From positions 1 through 38,553 of IMG/VR virus record IMGVR_UViG_3300036719_006244: 38,553 bases of DNA, one strand, 5' to 3'. A model generated the notes under the pieces. The model had not been told where the DNA came from and made no database searches. It was given only the letters and a program-made list of their open reading frames with translations. Positions 36,032 to 38,553 of the stretch are shown piece by piece. The first letter of the stretch is position 1. The number at the start of each line of letters is the position of its first letter. Position numbers and translations under genes: made by a program. This DNA comes from a virus.

Positions 36032-36721
36032 TTAGTTCCAGTTGGGATGAATGTCGTGATCGGCCTCAAAAGAGGCCTGGTCGTAGCCGACTGCCGCAGT
36101 ACCCGTAGCGGGATCACTGCTGCCGCCGCGCCCTCTGTGGACTCGGAAGGAGCGAACTTTAACCTCACAGTAGGGCTCATTGGTAGAGGAGGTCATCTGG
36201 GAGAACGATCCAGAGACCTCCACCAGTGCACCAATATCCACTCTGGAGAAGCGCTCCTGGGTAGTACCGAATACCCGGCAACCATACCAATCGGTCTGCT
36301 CAATCGGGTCTCCTCCCTGCGGATTGGGGAGGTACCGATTCAGAGCCACAGAGCGCCGGGTTGATTTCCCGGCTGGCTTGGGTTCGCTACCGATGCGACC
36401 GACAAGAGTGACCTCGTTGAGGTACTGCTCGTCAGTAGCGGGGCAACAGACGAAAGCCGTGATGACAGGCTGGCTGGAGCCTTCCATGAGCAGGACATCG
36501 CCAGAGACCAGGATGCGATCACCGACGATCTTCTGTGCAAGGAGCCCAGCTGCGGGCCCATCCTTGAAGGCCCTCACGTCCACAAGGACGGGGGTCTGGC
36601 CTGAGGGGATCTCCCCAGTGGCGCAGAGAAATTCACGACTGCCGTCTACAACGGACTGGGGGTTCCCGGTCAGGACAACGACAGCTGCCGCATAGGTCAA
36701 GCGAATTCGGGCAGGGCGCAA
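36032..36721 (-). CDS. ssb: Single-stranded DNA-binding protein, tandem OB folds
   Basis: A 229-residue protein. Residues about 100-200 match SSB: YLNEVTLVGRIGSEPKP, a charged loop, TDWYGCRVFGTTQERF and VDIGALVEVSGSFSQM, then CEVKVRSFRVH. The first 90 residues repeat a similar beta layout (VVVLTGNPQ, TPVLVDVRAF, ILVSGDVLLM), suggesting two OB folds. The acidic C-terminal tail of bacterial SSB is not present; the end is HDIHPNWN. TTG start. It protects replicating ssDNA and would work with the nearby clamp-like protein. Confidence 0.65.
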   Translation of the reverse strand: MRPARIRLTYAAAVVVLTGNPQSVVDGSREFLCATGEIPSGQTPVLVDVRAFKDGPAAGLLAQKIVGDRILVSGDVLLMEGSSQPVITAFVCCPATDEQYLNEVTLVGRIGSEPKPAGKSTRRSVALNRYLPNPQGGDPIEQTDWYGCRVFGTTQERFSRVDIGALVEVSGSFSQMTSSTNEPYCEVKVRSFRVHRGRGGSSDPATGTAAVGYDQASFEADHDIHPNWN

Positions 36722-36778
36722 CCAAGATATCTAAAGTGCGCGAAGTGTCAAGCATTGCTTGATACATCGGGCATTGCA

Positions 36779-37396
36779 CTAAGCGCCGTACTCCAGCAGC
36801 CAGTCAGGTAGGGGCGGGATGGGGACTGCCGTCTGGGGCATCAGCATGGCCACAAGAGAAAGATCCTCTCTCTGTAGACGCAGGGGGCCATTGGGATAGG
36901 GGGAGACAACCAGTGATTGGGTTGCATCAGCCATAGACCGTATCGCAGAGAGCAGCAGGGGCAGGTCGTATCGGCCAGAGGATCCCAGCTGGATTGGCGC
37001 AGAGCCCCAGAACTCGACGGCCCTGGCGATGACAGAGCGAACCGGAGGGAAGGGGACACTCGTTGTGGCGATGGGGAATGATTTACCGACAGAGTGCGAC
37101 TGGTAGTACGTGGTCACTGTGGCCAGTCCGTCTTCAATGGCCAGTTCCCTTTCAGCGCTTTTGATCCCCTTGCTGGCGGTCTTGATCTCAGAGGTAGGGA
37201 GGAATACCGTTGCGGGTTCATCTGCGACGCCCTTGGGGTCGTAGCCGATGACGACCATGGCCTGGGAATCGGCAAGTGCTGTGACGGTGATGCCCTTGCC
37301 GGAGGGGTGCGGTGCTAGCTCAATTCCCTGGCAGGGAGCGAACTTCCCGACGACATCGGCTGCGTGGGAGAAGAGGGAAGAATTGAGGCGAAACAT
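36779..37396 (-). CDS. Sliding-clamp-like (DnaN-type) processivity factor
   Basis: A 205-residue protein. Beta-clamp-like features: GITVTALADSQAMVVIGYD, TVFLPTSEIKTASKGIK, ERELAIEDGLATVTTYY, and a C-terminal LRLQREDLSLVAMLMPQT like the end of a clamp domain. Bacterial DnaN has three such domains (about 370 residues); this has about two. It would tether a polymerase or nuclease to DNA. It is first in the minus-strand early block. Call made by pattern, medium confidence. Confidence 0.5.
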   Translation of the reverse strand: MFRLNSSLFSHAADVVGKFAPCQGIELAPHPSGKGITVTALADSQAMVVIGYDPKGVADEPATVFLPTSEIKTASKGIKSAERELAIEDGLATVTTYYQSHSVGKSFPIATTSVPFPPVRSVIARAVEFWGSAPIQLGSSGRYDLPLLLSAIRSMADATQSLVVSPYPNGPLRLQREDLSLVAMLMPQTAVPIPPLPDWLLEYGA

Positions 37397-37531
37397 AGAT
37401 GGATTAGATGAAAGCCACCAAGCGGAGATTGCTAGGCTAAGGGTGGGCCCTGCGTCGTTCGGCCGTGGTGATTGACCAGTGAGTCATTCTGCACGAGCTG
37501 TTACGCGCTGGGCTGTTTTCAGGGCACTCTC

Positions 37532-38368
37532 ATGTCTCAACTTCCCGACAAGCCGGAACCAAAGCCCACCTGGCTGCCGATGGAGGCAGTCGTGGTCTGC
37601 GTGAACTATGCAGATTTCCTAGCCCACACGTTGCCGCACAACAAAAGCCAGTTCGATCGCATGGTCGTGGTCACGGCGCCTGGGGATGAGGAGACCGTGA
37701 GCCTTTGCCGTTACTACAACGTTGAATGCATCGAAACAGATGTGTTCTACAGGAACGGGGATGATTTCAACAAGGGTGCGGGCATTAATGAAGGGCTAGC
37801 CAAGCTATCTCTTCGTGGCTGGACAGTCCACATGGATGCAGACATTTACATGCCTCCGCAGACGAGGTCGATTATCGACCGGCTGCAGCTGGATCCACAG
37901 AAGGTCTACGGGGTCGACCGACTGATGTGTCCCAGCTATGAGGCATGGGCTGAATTCATGTGTGCTCCAAAGCCAATCCAGGACAGTTGGGTTTTCATTC
38001 ACCCAACAGCATTTCCAGTTGGGATTCGTTTGGCCCAGTATATGAGCTACTGGGGTGGGTACGAACCGCTGGGATATTTCCAGATGTGGAATCCACAGAG
38101 TTCTGGAATTACCAGGTATCCAACAGAGCATGGAGCGGCAGATCGAACTGACGTGCTGTTCTGTAAGAAGTGGCCAAGAGCTAAACGGGAATTGCTTCCA
38201 GAGATTCTTTTGATCCACTTGGAAAGCACTGACGAGATGGGGGCCAATTGGTGGGGGAGGAAGAGCCCCAGGTTTGCCCCACCGGCAAGGAAACCGAAGC
38301 GGTCCTTACTGCGGAGATTCGTCGAGTGGTTCAGGGGTCCCAGGCCGCACGTCACCTGGAGCCATTGA
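37532..38368 (+). CDS. GT-A-type glycosyltransferase
   Basis: A 278-residue protein. MEAVVVCVNYADFLAHTLPHNKSQFDRMVVVTAPGDEETVSLC gives the nucleotide-sugar domain start, and HMDADIYMPPQ supplies the D-x-D metal motif. GT2-like fold. The C-terminal 40 residues are basic (RKPKRSLLRRFVEWFRGPRP), perhaps membrane-associated. The start at 37532 (MSQLPDK) is preferred over TTG 37472. A phage glycosyltransferase might modify host surface or phage DNA or proteins; substrate unknown. Confidence 0.7.
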   Translation: MSQLPDKPEPKPTWLPMEAVVVCVNYADFLAHTLPHNKSQFDRMVVVTAPGDEETVSLCRYYNVECIETDVFYRNGDDFNKGAGINEGLAKLSLRGWTVHMDADIYMPPQTRSIIDRLQLDPQKVYGVDRLMCPSYEAWAEFMCAPKPIQDSWVFIHPTAFPVGIRLAQYMSYWGGYEPLGYFQMWNPQSSGITRYPTEHGAADRTDVLFCKKWPRAKRELLPEILLIHLESTDEMGANWWGRKSPRFAPPARKPKRSLLRRFVEWFRGPRPHVTWSH

Positions 38369-38515
38369 GGCAAGGACCCATTTCCATGGGAGGTTGCGCG
38401 CCTGGAGCCCATGATTGGCTTCCAGCAGTTCGTCCATGGTGATCGTTGGCGTCCAGTCAGCGAGGATGGGCGCACCGGTTTCACGATGGACAAGTCTGAC
38501 CATCCGGAATGACAT
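38306..38515 (-). CDS. Small hypothetical protein at right edge
   Basis: A 69-residue protein: MSFRMVRLVHRETGAPILADWTPTITMDELLEANHGLQARNLPWKWV. It overlaps the end of the glycosyltransferase gene by 63 bases on the opposite strand, so its last 20 residues are uncertain. Its composition up to residue 50 is protein-like. Function unknown. Confidence 0.45.
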   Translation of the reverse strand: MSFRMVRLVHRETGAPILADWTPTITMDELLEANHGLQARNLPWKWVLASMAPGDVRPGTPEPLDESPQ

Positions 38516-38553
38516 GACAGCTTCATCAGCTGAACCAGGCTAGGAAGTCTGGA

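Noticed and set aside
1-38553. Window as a complete circular or terminally repeated genome
   Set aside because: I saw no shared sequence between the two ends, and core genes such as terminase and portal are absent.

Overview
The window is a stretch of a double-stranded DNA phage of a cyanobacterium, most likely of the Synechococcus/Cyanobium group, either free or integrated. The case rests on several observations: densely packed genes with ATGA-type stop/start overlaps, a tyrosine integrase, tail-fibre genes of a type I associate with cyanobacterial prophages, a lambda-R-like endolysin, a primase-helicase, a full thymidylate kit (ThyX, dCTP deaminase, MazG, dNMP kinase), two small NblA-like proteins, and small proteins beginning with a W-K-A/E-L-C-A-E-L motif. 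No terminase or portal, and at most the tail end of a possible capsid gene, is visible, so the genome extends beyond the window.

Layout. 1-4515 (+): end of a structural gene, a terminator, then putative virion proteins, the last with a SWIM-like zinc motif. 4516-6381: NrdR-like zinc ribbon (-), small helical protein (+) and integrase (+), placed inside the late region. 6421-9014 (+): tail fibre/tip genes ending in a truncated remnant. 9011-9238 (-): small HTH protein. 9381-12657 (+): NblA-like protein, two-domain endolysin, two membrane proteins and small proteins, with MazG on the other strand. 12506-20134 (-): a long, tightly coupled nucleotide-metabolism operon. 20135-20704: a non-coding region full of CTTGACAC repeats, a candidate replication origin. 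20705-23188 (-): primase/VapE-like helicase. 23441-24061 (+): divergent HTH regulator, followed by a structured region with a clear terminator. 24271-26394 (+): Gly/Ala-rich putative virion proteins, two of them preceded by the same 40-bp repeat. 26486-28160: HNH (+), dCTP deaminase and a membrane protein (-), a small secreted protein (+) and a hairpin. 28161-37396 (-): early operon with PD-(D/E)XK nuclease, many small proteins, a subtilisin-like protease, SSB-like and clamp-like proteins, interrupted by one + strand NblA-like gene. 37532-38515: a glycosyltransferase (+) and a small protein (-).

How the genes fit together. The replication set (primase-helicase, SSB-like, clamp-like, PD-(D/E)XK nuclease, candidate iteron origin) is supported by a route dCTP to dUTP (Dcd), dUTP to dUMP (possibly MazG), dUMP to dTMP (ThyX) and dTMP to dTDP (dNMP kinase). 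Three proteins of the metabolic operon keep a recognisable enzyme fold but appear to lack key residues: a dCMP-deaminase-like protein without the usual zinc ligands, a Dam-like protein without NPPY, and an HNH-like protein without the usual His. All functions were read from sequence patterns by eye; no search was run.
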